Made by a program: the position numbers and the translations under genes. Source: Tunturibacter empetritectus (GTDB lineage Bacteria; Acidobacteriota; Terriglobia; Terriglobales; Acidobacteriaceae). Taken from it: a DNA stretch of 64,000 nt. The stretch spans positions 3,286,001-3,350,000 of the forward strand of contig NZ_CP132932.1 in the NCBI RefSeq assembly GCF_040358985.1, written 5' to 3'. The notes beneath the pieces are model-generated. The model saw only the letters and a list, made by a program, of their open reading frames with translations, searched no databases and was not told the origin of the DNA. Below, in pieces: positions 47,247 to 55,151 of this stretch (the stretch's first letter is position 1; every line of letters starts with the position of its first letter).

Positions 47247-48104
47247 TTAGAGGGTGTGCAGAAACTCTTCGAGGAGGTTGGCGGCAACTGCGGCGCGGTA
47301 TTTTGCTGTGCTGCGGATGTCATCGATGGGAAGGGTCTCGCTCAGTAAAGCGCTGCGGGCGGCGGCGATAGTGGCAGGCGTTACGGGCTGATTGAGGAGA
47401 GACCGTTCGGTGGCGATGAGGCGGGCAGGGGTCTCGCACAGGCTGGCGGCTCCGATGCGGATGCCTTCGATCATGCCATGGTTCGTGCGGGCGATTGCAG
47501 CGATGGCGACCTTGGAGATGGCCTGAGCGTTTCGAGCTCCTACTTTGCGGATGTAGGTCTTGTAACCGATCAAGTTACGTGAAAGGGTAATGCTGTAGAG
47601 GAGCTCATCTGGGGCGAGAGCAGTTTTTTTGTAGCTAAGGTGGAAGTTGCGATAGGGAATTGTGCGGCTGCCGCGAGTGGAGACGACGGTAACAGCGGCA
47701 TCGTAGGCCAGAAGCGCAGGTGGAGAGTCGGCGGCAGGGCTGGCATTGACGATGTTACCGCCAAGTGTGCCGCGGTTCTGGTTCGCAATCGAGCCGGTCC
47801 AGCTGGCGGCCTGCGACAGGAGGGAGAGTTCGCTAGTGATCACAGGATGACTGCGAAGATCTGTGAAGGTAGCGGCAGCGCCGATGTGGACGGCGTCGGG
47901 AGCGACTTCAATGAAGCGAAGCTCTTCGAGATTCCAGAGAGAGATAAGTTTTTTGGGCTGAAGACGCCCGGCGCCTAACGCTACCATCAACTCGGTACCG
48001 CCGGCGATGGGCGTGTATCGATCGGGCGAGTCTGCGAGAATCTGAAGAATAGCGTCAAGCGATTTTGGGGCGACGAGTTCGTATTGGGTGATGTTGGAGC
48101 GCAT
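47247..48104 (-). CDS. Molybdenum hydroxylase FAD-binding subunit
   Basis: Medium subunit of 285 residues of a xanthine-dehydrogenase-family enzyme. FAD motifs are TPIAGGTELMVALGAG (about residues 31-46) and NRGTLGGNIVNASPAADS (about 109-126), and a CO_deh_flav_C domain follows. It has no 4Fe-4S insertion, unlike the island-encoded PaoB, so this is a distinct enzyme type. The ATG overlaps the stop of the 2Fe-2S gene by one base (TAATG). Last gene of the operon; only 19 bases separate its stop from that of mocA, which runs convergently. Confidence 0.88.
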   Translation of the reverse strand: MRSNITQYELVAPKSLDAILQILADSPDRYTPIAGGTELMVALGAGRLQPKKLISLWNLEELRFIEVAPDAVHIGAAATFTDLRSHPVITSELSLLSQAASWTGSIANQNRGTLGGNIVNASPAADSPPALLAYDAAVTVVSTRGSRTIPYRNFHLSYKKTALAPDELLYSITLSRNLIGYKTYIRKVGARNAQAISKVAIAAIARTNHGMIEGIRIGAASLCETPARLIATERSLLNQPVTPATIAAARSALLSETLPIDDIRSTAKYRAAVAANLLEEFLHTL

Positions 48105-48586
48105 TATTCGGCGATCCCGGTCAGAGCCGCGGCCTGCACAGCATTGAAGATACGAATGTAGCCAGTGCAGCGGCAGAGATTGCCGGAGAGGCCTTCCTGA
48201 ATTTGTAACAGAGTTGGTTGCGGATATTTTTCAAGCAGGTGACGTATGGCGAGAATCATGCCTGGAGTGCAGATGCCGCACTGTGCCCCCCCGTTTTCGA
48301 GGAAGCATTGCTGGATAGGGTGAAGTCTTTCGTCGATTGCGACGCCTTCGATCGTAGTAATCTCCGCTCCTTCTGCTTGGAGGATAGGAATGAGGCAAGA
48401 GTTGACCAGATCGCCATTCATCAAAATCGAACAGGAGCCGCACTCTCCTTCGCCGCAGCCTTCTTTTGCTCCGGTGAGGTGAAGGTCTTCGCGGAGAACA
48501 TCGAGGAGGCGTTTCATGGGCGGCGCTTTTAAAACTTTTGATTCGCCGTTGACAGTGAAGTGGATTTGGGTCACCAGATCGCTCAT
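48104..48586 (-). CDS. Molybdenum hydroxylase 2Fe-2S subunit
   Basis: Small subunit of 160 residues, with no export signal, so cytoplasmic. First cluster ligands Cys44, Cys49, Cys52 and Cys64 (CGEGECGSCSILMNGDLVNSC); second cluster Cys103, Cys106, Cys138 and Cys140 (CGICTPGM; LCRCTGY). All eight are present. It relays electrons from Moco to FAD. Start overlaps the large-subunit stop by four bases. Confidence 0.92.
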   Translation of the reverse strand: MSDLVTQIHFTVNGESKVLKAPPMKRLLDVLREDLHLTGAKEGCGEGECGSCSILMNGDLVNSCLIPILQAEGAEITTIEGVAIDERLHPIQQCFLENGGAQCGICTPGMILAIRHLLEKYPQPTLLQIQEGLSGNLCRCTGYIRIFNAVQAAALTGIAE

Positions 48587-50949
48587 GCGGTGGCCTCGCA
48601 GAAGATGGGGCCGGCGGTGGCTGGATCGAAGGATTCACTGCCTGCTTCGGGAGTGCGGGTTATCCGCTCGAAGATGTCTTCCGGGAGGAGCGGGATTTCG
48701 GTAAAGGCGAGGCCGGTGGCGTGCTCGATAGCGTTGAGGATGGCGGGTGCGGGCCCGTCCATGGGGAGCTCGCCGATGCCTTTGGCACCGAAGGCTCCGT
48801 GGGGACTTGGGATCTCTTCGAAGGAGACGTGGATGGGCGGAATATCGGCGCTGGTGGGCATGATGTAGTTCGTCATCTGGTTGTTGGCGAGATGGCCGTT
48901 GTTCCAGATGCATTTTTCGTAGAGCGCATAGCCGATGCCCTGGGCGACTCCGCCTTCGATCTGCCCCGCAGCGAGAATTGGGTGAAGGACCTTTCCTACT
49001 TCCTGGAGGGTGTAGAAGCTGGTCACGCTTGCCGAGTAGGTGGTGGTGTCGACGGCAACTTCGGCGACGTAGACGGCCCAGGCGTAGGCGGGATAGGCCT
49101 CACCTCGATAGTTCTCATCGTCCCAGAAGATGTCGCCGGGGGACTGGTAGCGGGCCTCGGTTTTGAGGGAGCCGTGTTCTGCGAGGTAGTAGAGCGCCGC
49201 GTGGCGGAAGTCTTCAGGGGAGTAGCTGTGAGGTAGATCGGAGGTAGCAGCAGATCCCTCCACTGCGCTGCGGGATGACAAAAGAGGAGCGAGGGTGGCG
49301 AGGAGGGATTGCGCGGCGCGCTCGATGAGTTTGCCGACGACCATGGCTGTGCGGCTAGCTACGGTGGGGCCGGAGTTGGGGACGTGCCCGGTGTCGGGTT
49401 GGGCGATGAGGATCTGGTCGTAGGGGAGGTGGAGGGTCTGTGCGGCGATCTGGCAGAGGATGGTGTTGGTGCCCTGGCCAAATTCGGTGGAGGAGACCAG
49501 GAGGCGAGGTTGACCTTCGGGTGTGAGCTCAATCTCGACGAGGGAGTTGAGGCGGCGCTCGCCGGAGCCAGTGAAGCCCGCACCGTGGAAGAAGGTGGCG
49601 AAGCCCACTCCGCGCTTGATAGTGCTGGTCGGGTTCTCGCGGTCAAACTGCCCGCGTTTGGCGTGGTAGCTGGACTCTTCGAGTGCTCGGGTGAGCAGGT
49701 GCTTCATATCGACGGGGTCTTTGAGGAGCTGGCCGGTTGCGGTGTGGCCGCCTGTGCCTAGGAAGTTGCGGCGGCGGAGCTCTTCCGGTGTGAGTCCGAC
49801 CACCTTTGCAATCTTGTCCATGTGGCGTTCGAGGGCGAAGATGCTTTGCGGCGCGCCGAAGCCGCGGAAGGCTCCGTGGGGCGGAATATTTGTTGCCATT
49901 GCTTTGGCGCGGACGGTGAGGTGGGGCCAGTGGTAGGGGCCGGGGGCGTGGATGGTGCCGCGGGAGAGGACTACGGGGGAGAGGGTGGCGTAGGCTCCGC
50001 CGTCGAGGGCGAAGTCTATCTCGCCGGCGAGGAGCTTGCCGTCTTTGCTGACGGCGGTGCGGTGGCGGGTGCGGCTGGGGTGGCGCTTGGTGGTGGCGGC
50101 CATGTCTTCGGCGCGGTCGTAGCAGAGCTTGACGGGGTGGCCTGACTTCATGGCGAGGAGAGCGGCATGGCTGCCGATGACGGAGGGGAAGTCCTCCTTG
50201 CCGCCGAAGGCACCGCCGGTCTCGGTCTGGATGACTCGGCACTTCTCGGCGGGGAGGTTGAAGACCAGCTCCAGGGCGTGGACGAGGTAGTACGGGCACT
50301 GCATCGAGCCTCTTACGGTCACTCCCTTTTCCGGGTCGTACTCGGCGATGACTCCATTGTTTTCGATGTAGAGCTGCTCCTGGGCTCCAGTGCGGTACTC
50401 GCCTTCGACGATGTAGTCGGCGGTCTGCCAGATCTCGTCGGGGATCGGCTTCTGGTCCTTCTGCATGAGGTAGGTCTTGAAGGTGTTGGCGTGTTCGCCT
50501 TCTCCCCAGATGACTTGCTCTTTTTTTTCGGAGTCTTCGATGGAGTAGATGGCCGGGAGTTCTTCGTAGGTGATGTGGACCGCGGCTACGGCGGCGGGGA
50601 GTGCGGAGCGGTTGGGGTGGGCGAGGAGGAAGATGGGCTCTTCGGCGTGGTTGACGTGGGAGATGGCGAGGCAGGGGTGGTCTTTGGTGAGGTGGACGAT
50701 GCAGTTTTCGCCGGGGATGTCGGCGGCGGAGACGATGGTGTATTCGTTCCAGGGGATGGCGGGGTCGAAGGCGATGGAGGTGATGCGGCCGCGGGGGATG
50801 GTGCTGCGGACGGTGGCTCCGAACCACATGCCGGGGAGGCTTATGTCGTCGACGTAGAGTGCACGGCCCAAGACCTTGGCTGTTCCTTCCTTACGGATGG
50901 GGGAGCTGCCAACGATCTGGAGCTGGCTGGTCATGGAAAGGTGTTGCAT
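48583..50949 (-). CDS. Molybdenum hydroxylase large (Moco) subunit, xanthine-dehydrogenase type
   Basis: Protein of 788 residues (783 if ATG 50934 is used; neither start has a strong ribosome site). Starts with the Ald_Xan_dh_C domain (RKEGTAKVLGRALYVDDISLPGMW). The Moco domain has TGGAFGGKEDFPS and GAFRGFGAPQ, matching regions that in xanthine dehydrogenase carry the substrate-binding Glu and Arg, and the catalytic Glu in KGIGELP (about Glu727). Purine-like substrates are therefore plausible, but this is inference. Around residues 555-568 a segment (LSSRSAVEGSAATSDLP) corresponds to a dispersed DNA repeat inserted in frame. First gene of a three-gene operon. Confidence 0.87.
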   Translation of the reverse strand: MQHLSMTSQLQIVGSSPIRKEGTAKVLGRALYVDDISLPGMWFGATVRSTIPRGRITSIAFDPAIPWNEYTIVSAADIPGENCIVHLTKDHPCLAISHVNHAEEPIFLLAHPNRSALPAAVAAVHITYEELPAIYSIEDSEKKEQVIWGEGEHANTFKTYLMQKDQKPIPDEIWQTADYIVEGEYRTGAQEQLYIENNGVIAEYDPEKGVTVRGSMQCPYYLVHALELVFNLPAEKCRVIQTETGGAFGGKEDFPSVIGSHAALLAMKSGHPVKLCYDRAEDMAATTKRHPSRTRHRTAVSKDGKLLAGEIDFALDGGAYATLSPVVLSRGTIHAPGPYHWPHLTVRAKAMATNIPPHGAFRGFGAPQSIFALERHMDKIAKVVGLTPEELRRRNFLGTGGHTATGQLLKDPVDMKHLLTRALEESSYHAKRGQFDRENPTSTIKRGVGFATFFHGAGFTGSGERRLNSLVEIELTPEGQPRLLVSSTEFGQGTNTILCQIAAQTLHLPYDQILIAQPDTGHVPNSGPTVASRTAMVVGKLIERAAQSLLATLAPLLSSRSAVEGSAATSDLPHSYSPEDFRHAALYYLAEHGSLKTEARYQSPGDIFWDDENYRGEAYPAYAWAVYVAEVAVDTTTYSASVTSFYTLQEVGKVLHPILAAGQIEGGVAQGIGYALYEKCIWNNGHLANNQMTNYIMPTSADIPPIHVSFEEIPSPHGAFGAKGIGELPMDGPAPAILNAIEHATGLAFTEIPLLPEDIFERITRTPEAGSESFDPATAGPIFCEATA
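49249..49284. repeat. Dispersed short repeat inside the Moco subunit gene
   Basis: The plus strand reads GCAGATCCCTCCACTGCGCT then GCGGGATGACAAAAG. This matches the pattern of intergenic repeats at 51958, 52141, 55111 and 57137 (GATCC-x-TTC..CGCT..GGATGAC). Here it lies in an open frame and is translated as SSRSAVEGSAATSD, apparently an in-frame insertion in the enzyme. Confidence 0.5.
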
Positions 50950-51017
50950 AAGGATAGACGAAGTTTTATGGATTGCGAGGAATCGTTAGGGACCCTGCAC
51001 CCCCTCCCCCCTGAGGG

Positions 51018-51108
51018 GTATTTTGGGAGTAAATCCTTTGGTTGGAATGGCTTGCAGGGAGTTGATGGCTGCAAAGCATTCCAACCAAAGGGCTTGTGCG
51101 CAAAATAC
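51018..51108. repeat. Long imperfect inverted repeat (REP/MITE-like)
   Basis: Inner arms 51035-51057 and 51069-51091 are complementary at 21 of 23 positions around an 11-base loop. Outer arms GTATTTTG (from 51018) and CAAAATAC (to 51108) pair too, with an unpaired internal section between. It lies between the large-subunit gene and the AhpD-like gene. The structure fits a dispersed repetitive palindrome or a small non-autonomous element, or a strong RNA hairpin. No protein is encoded. Confidence 0.65.
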
Positions 51109-51408
51109 TTGTTTTCAGCAGGTTGCGTGCGACGTTGCTCGACCCTTTGGGGGGAGCGCCGGGATGCCGTTGCCGTCTCCCGTTTTTTCGCTCTATATCC
51201 ATCATAGAAGATGGAGAGGAACTGATACGCCACGTGATTTTGCTGGATTGGCGCGGGGTTTCGCGTTTTTGGGGCTTGACAGAGCTTTCGGGTGCCTAGG
51301 CCGGGGTTGACGGTGCGGCGTTGTGGGCCGAGACTGGCTGGGAATTGAGTGACTGTAGTGGGCCAGACTGCGGTCGTCAGATATCTCACACAGGATGGGA
51401 GAGATGCG

Positions 51409-51723
51409 ATGTATGACATGGCGAAGTTGAAGAAGTTGAGCGCGCTCGGAGAGGGGGCTTCGGAGGCCACGAAGGCTTTCTGGGCGTTCGATAAGGCGGC
51501 GATGGCTGAGGGGGCTATTCCCAAGAAGTACAAGGAGCTAATTGCGGTGGCCGTGGCATTGACGACGCAGTGTCCGTACTGCCTGGAGCTGCATCGGGCG
51601 GGAGCGGTGACTGCGGGGGCGACTCAGGAGGAGCTGGCTGAGACGGCTTTGGTGGCTGCTGCGCTTCGCGCCGGGGCGGCGATTACGCATGCTGCTCATG
51701 TGATGGGTGAGGGGAAGAGTTAG
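51409..51723 (+). CDS. AhpD/carboxymuconolactone-decarboxylase-family protein
   Basis: Protein of 104 residues from ATG 51409 (GGGAG 7 bases upstream); the frame is open back to GTG 51349. The CMD fold is shown by SEATKAFWAFDKAAMAEGAIPKKYKELIAVAVALTTQCPYCLELH, with Cys55-Pro-Tyr-Cys58 and His62 forming the AhpD-like proton-relay site (C-x2-C-x3-H). Likely an alkylhydroperoxidase-type thiol reductase, or a peroxidase accessory. Stands alone, with no ahpC beside it. Confidence 0.88.
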   Translation: MYDMAKLKKLSALGEGASEATKAFWAFDKAAMAEGAIPKKYKELIAVAVALTTQCPYCLELHRAGAVTAGATQEELAETALVAAALRAGAAITHAAHVMGEGKS

Positions 51724-51910
51724 GTGCTCTTTGTGTGAGACGCGCGTCCTCGTGTGATAGTTCCAGAGGGTAAGCGGGTTTCTCCATTGCGTGGGCCACG
51801 ATGAGACCGTGGCCCCTTGTCTCCGTTGCGCTGTTCACGATGAGGTTGTGAACGACTTCGGTCGAGGTGGTTGTGTTTGTGGGGGAAGAGCGGCAACTGT
51901 TGGAGCGTCT

Positions 51911-51981
51911 GGGTTGGAAGGTCCGAACGGTATGGGTGAGTGGAAGGTGTCGGGATCCTTCACTCCGCTCAGGATGACGGC
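51911..51981. repeat. 71-bp dispersed repeat, copy 1
   Basis: Aligns with 57092-57162 without gaps at 64 of 71 positions, including the shared core GTGTCGGGATCCTTCACTCC. Both copies lie in intergenic DNA next to gene ends. The core (CCTTCACTCCGCTCAGGATGACGG) recurs in shorter form elsewhere in the window, indicating a genome-wide repeat family. Confidence 0.75.
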
Positions 51982-52138
51982 AACGGCAAAGGCAACGACA
52001 ACGACAAATGCAACGACAAATGCAACGACAAATGCAACGGCAAATGCAAATGCAACGGCAACGGCAAATGCAATGGCCAAAGACAAATGCGACGGCCAAA
52101 GACAAATGCAACGGCAAATGCAACGGCAACGACAAATA
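51980..52138. repeat. Hexamer/dodecamer tandem array (CAACGR-CAAATG)
   Basis: About 160 bases made almost entirely of the hexamers CAACGA, CAACGG and CAAATG, with several perfect 12-bp units (CAACGACAAATG) near 52010-52036 and later variants with GGCCAAAGACAAATG. No unique spacers. It lies between two copies of the short dispersed GGATGACGG-type motif. Period six keeps any reading frame open, which produces long spurious frames on both strands. Confidence 0.8.
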
Positions 52139-52185
52139 CGGGGATTCTTCGCTGCGCTCAGAATGACGGCGCTTTTCGGTGAGTG

Positions 52186-52213
52186 GGTTAGTGGTTAGTG
52201 GTTAGTGGTTAGT
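52186..52213. repeat. GGTTAGT heptamer array (4 copies)
   Basis: Four perfect tandem copies of GGTTAGT, followed by a partial one. The stop codon of the convergent secreted-protein gene (TAA, 52211-52209 on the minus strand) lies in the last copy, so copy-number change would alter only sequence past the stop. Confidence 0.8.
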
Positions 52214-53111
52214 GGTAGGTGACGGTTGCTTGGGCTTGGTGGGTGAAGTTGTCGTAGAAGAGTTTGTAGCCGGCTTCATTGCCTCCTTCGACCTGGAAGA
52301 GGATTTCGGAGCGGCCCTCGTTGGCGAAGTCGGCGGTGCCGGCGAGGTGCATGAGCCGGCCCAGATGATGAACTTCGCCCATGGGGGAGATGGCAAACCA
52401 GTGATTGACCCAGGCGTCGTCGGGTGGGCCGTCGCAGCGGTAGCCATTGAGGGTGAGCTCGAGGATGCGCCAGTTTTTGTTCGAGACGTAGGAGGAGCCG
52501 GAGGCGATCTGATCGTCGGTGATGGTGGAGTCGTGGTAGTTCGATGGTGAGTTGCTGGTGGTTTGTGTGCAGTTCTTTGGGTGAGGGTAGAGTTTGTGGA
52601 AGGCCTGACGGACATGGGTGACGTCGAGTGGGAACGGAGAGGCGGGTTGCCAGTTGTCGGGGTCTTTGAGGGTGGGGAGGGTGGTGGCGAGGACGGTATG
52701 GGGCGGGTCGGGGCGGTCGGGGGTGGGGCGGGGTTCGAGGTTGAGGACGGCGGCTGGGTTGGTGATGGCCTGAACGCCGATCTCGGAGTAGAAGTGGTAG
52801 GCGGCGGGGGTGGTTGCGGCTACCTTTGCAACGGGCTTGCCCTGTTTGACCAGGGTCCAGGTGGTGACGGATGGAAAGACGTGGACGATGGTTTTGAGAC
52901 AGCTTTCGTCGTGCATCTCGTTTTGGCAGGTGGCGTTGTAGGAGCGCCAGAGGCGGCCGGATTGGTGGAAGAGGACGCGGACGCCGGGTGCGCCAAGGTT
53001 GTCGCCTCGGCCGGAGGAGGTGTATTCGAAGATGCCGATGAGGGATGTGCGCTGCGCTTCGGCGAGGGGTGCCAGAAAAAGCGTCAGGAGAGCCAGGGCT
53101 GTGGTCTTCAT
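52209..53111 (-). CDS. Secreted protein of unknown function
   Basis: Protein of 300 residues with a signal peptide (MKTTALALLTLFLAPLAEAQ). The mature part begins RTSLIGIFEYTSSGRGDNLGAPGVRVLFHQSG and is moderately rich in aromatic residues, with four Cys (TCQNEMHDESC; KNCTQTT; YRCDGPP) that could form disulfides. I recognise no family. The codon pattern and signal peptide support a real gene. Its stop codon lies in a heptamer repeat array. No obvious operon partners. Confidence 0.6.
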   Translation of the reverse strand: MKTTALALLTLFLAPLAEAQRTSLIGIFEYTSSGRGDNLGAPGVRVLFHQSGRLWRSYNATCQNEMHDESCLKTIVHVFPSVTTWTLVKQGKPVAKVAATTPAAYHFYSEIGVQAITNPAAVLNLEPRPTPDRPDPPHTVLATTLPTLKDPDNWQPASPFPLDVTHVRQAFHKLYPHPKNCTQTTSNSPSNYHDSTITDDQIASGSSYVSNKNWRILELTLNGYRCDGPPDDAWVNHWFAISPMGEVHHLGRLMHLAGTADFANEGRSEILFQVEGGNEAGYKLFYDNFTHQAQATVTYH

Positions 53112-53401
53112 GGTGGGGTTAGTTTACTCACGCGCGAATGACTGGATGGACTACAGCAGTAGAGGAGCGGATTTCATGCGACGGGATTGTGCGGCTGCGG
53201 TCGAGATGACGATTTTGGGTGGGCATGGCCAAGCAGGCAGCACGTGCAAAGAGCGGCGAAATTTGCACAATGTCGAAAGACTACACGAGTCACAAGAAAT
53301 TCATCTGGCGGTGATGCGGTGCTGCATCCATCGGAGGAGTATTGCTTCGGATGTAGTCGTGTCCCCAACTCTTTCCCTCAATCGATTCAGGAGGTTTCAC
53401 C
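53112..53401. other. Promoter region of the secreted propeller-like gene
   Basis: About 290 bases between two divergent genes. Contains a strong Shine-Dalgarno (AGGAGG, 53388-53393) for the gene at 53402. I see no other structured element or credible frame. Confidence 0.4.
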
Positions 53402-54508
53402 ATGTCACTTGCGCTGTTTCCAATGACTTCGCGCAACGCTCTCGTTGCGTCCGCCGTCATGCTGTTTAGCGTTGCCCCGTTGTTTGGCCAGGCGAGCGCG
53501 CCGACGCCCGTGCAGGGCTATACGCTTAGCGTCTTCGCCACGGGTGTGGTGGGGAAGTACACTGCGCCGGACTCGCTTGCGGTCTATCAGGACCATGTGT
53601 ACATCGGCTATGGCGACGGCAATGATCCGGCGGGCGCTGACGGCAAGACAAACATGATTGTGGAGTACAACCGGGCTGGCCAGAAGGTTTACAGCTTTAC
53701 CGTCAAGGGTCATAACGACGGGTTGAAGTTAAACCCTTATACCCACAAGCTGTGGGTGATGCAGAACGAGGATGCGAATCCCAGTCTGGTGGTGTTCGAT
53801 CCGGAGACGCGGGAGAAGGTGGTGTACAAGTTTGCGGCTCCGCCGCAGGCTGGCGGAGGGTACGACGATATTACTTTCCGGAACGGCAAGACTTATCTGA
53901 GCGCTTCGAACCCTGCGCATAACCCCAATGCATCTCCTGCCATTGTGGAGGCGAGGCTGGATCGCGGGTACGTTGTGGTGAAGCCGATACTGGAGGGCAA
54001 TGCGACGGCGACGAACATCCTGACGGGCCAGCAGGTGACTTTGAATCTGCAGGATCCGGACTCGATGACGACCTCGCCGAGCGGAGAGCTGGTGCTGGAC
54101 AGCCAAGGCGACTCGGAGCTGGTGATGGTGCGCAAGCCGGGCGGGAAGCAGCAGAGCGTGCTGCAGATTCCACTGAGCTCGCCCTATGGCCAGCCGCAGG
54201 TGGACGACACGCTGTTCACGCCGGACGTCGATGGGTTCCTGCTGGTAAGCGATACGGCTGCAAACATTACCTACAAGATTGGCAAGAAGGTGTTTGTACC
54301 GGGTGTGGCCTATTCGGCGGGCGTTGCGGGGAGCAGCGCGGCTCCTGGATTCGTTGGCCGCTTGGATGTGGAGTTCGGTCAGTTGACGCCGATCGTCAGC
54401 GGAATGCTGAGCCCGCATGGACTCGCGTTCGTGAAGACGGGAGATGCCGACGATACGCTGGTGGAAGAGCTGAAGGATGCTTGCCAGACGCTGTTTCCGA
54501 ATGAGTAG
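53402..54508 (+). CDS. Secreted beta-propeller-like protein of unknown function
   Basis: Protein of 368 residues with a signal peptide (about residues 1-30, ALVASAVMLFSVAPLFGQA). The mature part has repeated beta-strand patterns of a propeller (TAPDSLAVYQDHVYIGYGDGN; NPYTHKLWVMQNEDANPSLVVFDPET; GGYDDITFRNGKTYLSAS; PSGELVLDSQGDSELVMVRKPGG), resembling SMP-30/gluconolactonase- or NHL-like folds without assignable catalytic residues. AGGAGG lies 8 bases upstream of the ATG, so expression is likely strong. The function is not recognised. Confidence 0.7.
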   Translation: MSLALFPMTSRNALVASAVMLFSVAPLFGQASAPTPVQGYTLSVFATGVVGKYTAPDSLAVYQDHVYIGYGDGNDPAGADGKTNMIVEYNRAGQKVYSFTVKGHNDGLKLNPYTHKLWVMQNEDANPSLVVFDPETREKVVYKFAAPPQAGGGYDDITFRNGKTYLSASNPAHNPNASPAIVEARLDRGYVVVKPILEGNATATNILTGQQVTLNLQDPDSMTTSPSGELVLDSQGDSELVMVRKPGGKQQSVLQIPLSSPYGQPQVDDTLFTPDVDGFLLVSDTAANITYKIGKKVFVPGVAYSAGVAGSSAAPGFVGRLDVEFGQLTPIVSGMLSPHGLAFVKTGDADDTLVEELKDACQTLFPNE

Positions 54509-54693
54509 TTGGAGGTGGGTGGTTGCAGGAGGAGAGGCCGCCTGGGGCTGCGATAAGGTCCTGGCGGTCTCGTCTCAGTGAAGAAGAATATAGGTCAGGA
54601 AAGAATATCGTCCGGATCCTGTTGAAGACAGCCATGCGGCAGTTGGCTTATGCTGGCGGGACTGGAGTACGTTCAGAAAAAGGAGAAGTATTT

Positions 54694-55080
54694 ATGACGA
54701 CGCAGACACAGACGATGACGACGAAGGAAGTGGCGGATAAGCTGGTTGGTCTTTGCCGAGAGGGCAAGTTCAAGGAGGCAACGGAGAGCTTGTACTCGGA
54801 TGAGATTGTGAGCATGGAGGCGGGCGCGCCGCCGGGAGGGTCGCGCGAGGCCAAGGGGTTGAAGGCGGTGAAGGAGAAGGGCGAGTGGTGGGAGGCGAAC
54901 CATGAGGTTCATTCGGCCACGGTGGAGGGACCGCTGGTGGCGGGGTCGCACTTTGCGTGCACCTTCAAGCTGGATGTGACGTTCAAACCGCAGAACCGGC
55001 GATTTGTGATGGAAGAGGTTGCGGTGTACAAGGTTGTGGACGGCAAGGTGGTCTACGAAGAGTTCTTCTACAACATGTAG
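54694..55080 (+). CDS. SnoaL/NTF2-like small protein
   Basis: Protein of 128 residues from ATG 54694 (AAGGAG 8 bases upstream); the open frame to 54523 has no ribosome site. The pattern EVADKLVGLCREGKFKEATESLYSDEIVSMEAG ... AVKEKGEWWEANHEVHSATVEGPLVAGSHFACTFKLDVTFKPQNRRFVMEEVAVYKVVDGKVVYEEFFYNM is the cone-shaped NTF2-like fold of the SnoaL group. Such proteins may be isomerases, hydrolases or ligand carriers; no catalytic residues can be assigned. Cytoplasmic, single gene. Confidence 0.75.
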   Translation: MTTQTQTMTTKEVADKLVGLCREGKFKEATESLYSDEIVSMEAGAPPGGSREAKGLKAVKEKGEWWEANHEVHSATVEGPLVAGSHFACTFKLDVTFKPQNRRFVMEEVAVYKVVDGKVVYEEFFYNM

Positions 55081-55110
55081 CAGTAGTCCGCAACGGGAAC
55101 TGTAAATAGC

Positions 55111-55133
55111 AGATCCCCTTCGGGGATGACAAC
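55111..55133. repeat. Short dispersed palindromic repeat between convergent genes
   Basis: AGATCCCCTTCGGGGATGACA contains a perfect six-base stem (ATCCCC/GGGGAT, 55113-55127) and matches the core of the window's dispersed repeat family. Lying between the stops of two convergent genes, it may also serve as a bidirectional terminator-like hairpin. Confidence 0.5.
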
Positions 55134-55151
55134 AAGAACGGCAAAGGTGAA

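Larger units (their letters stand above)
51724..52208. other. Repeat-rich intergenic region
   Basis: Roughly 480 bases holding one copy of a 71-bp dispersed repeat (51911-51981), a hexamer-based tandem array (51980-52138), a second short dispersed motif (52141-52169) and the start of a heptamer array (52186-52213). Open frames here on both strands (for example 51683-52135) consist of repeat sequence and are not genes. Confidence 0.6.

Noticed and set aside
48721..50827. Long frames antisense to, or out of frame with, the Moco large subunit (for example 394 codons at 49643-50827)
   Set aside because: Arg/His/Pro-rich shadows of a high-GC gene with convincing xanthine-dehydrogenase motifs in the other frame.
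51980..52138. CRISPR-like array
   Set aside because: Units are 6-12 bases with no unique spacers and no cas genes nearby; it is a simple tandem repeat.
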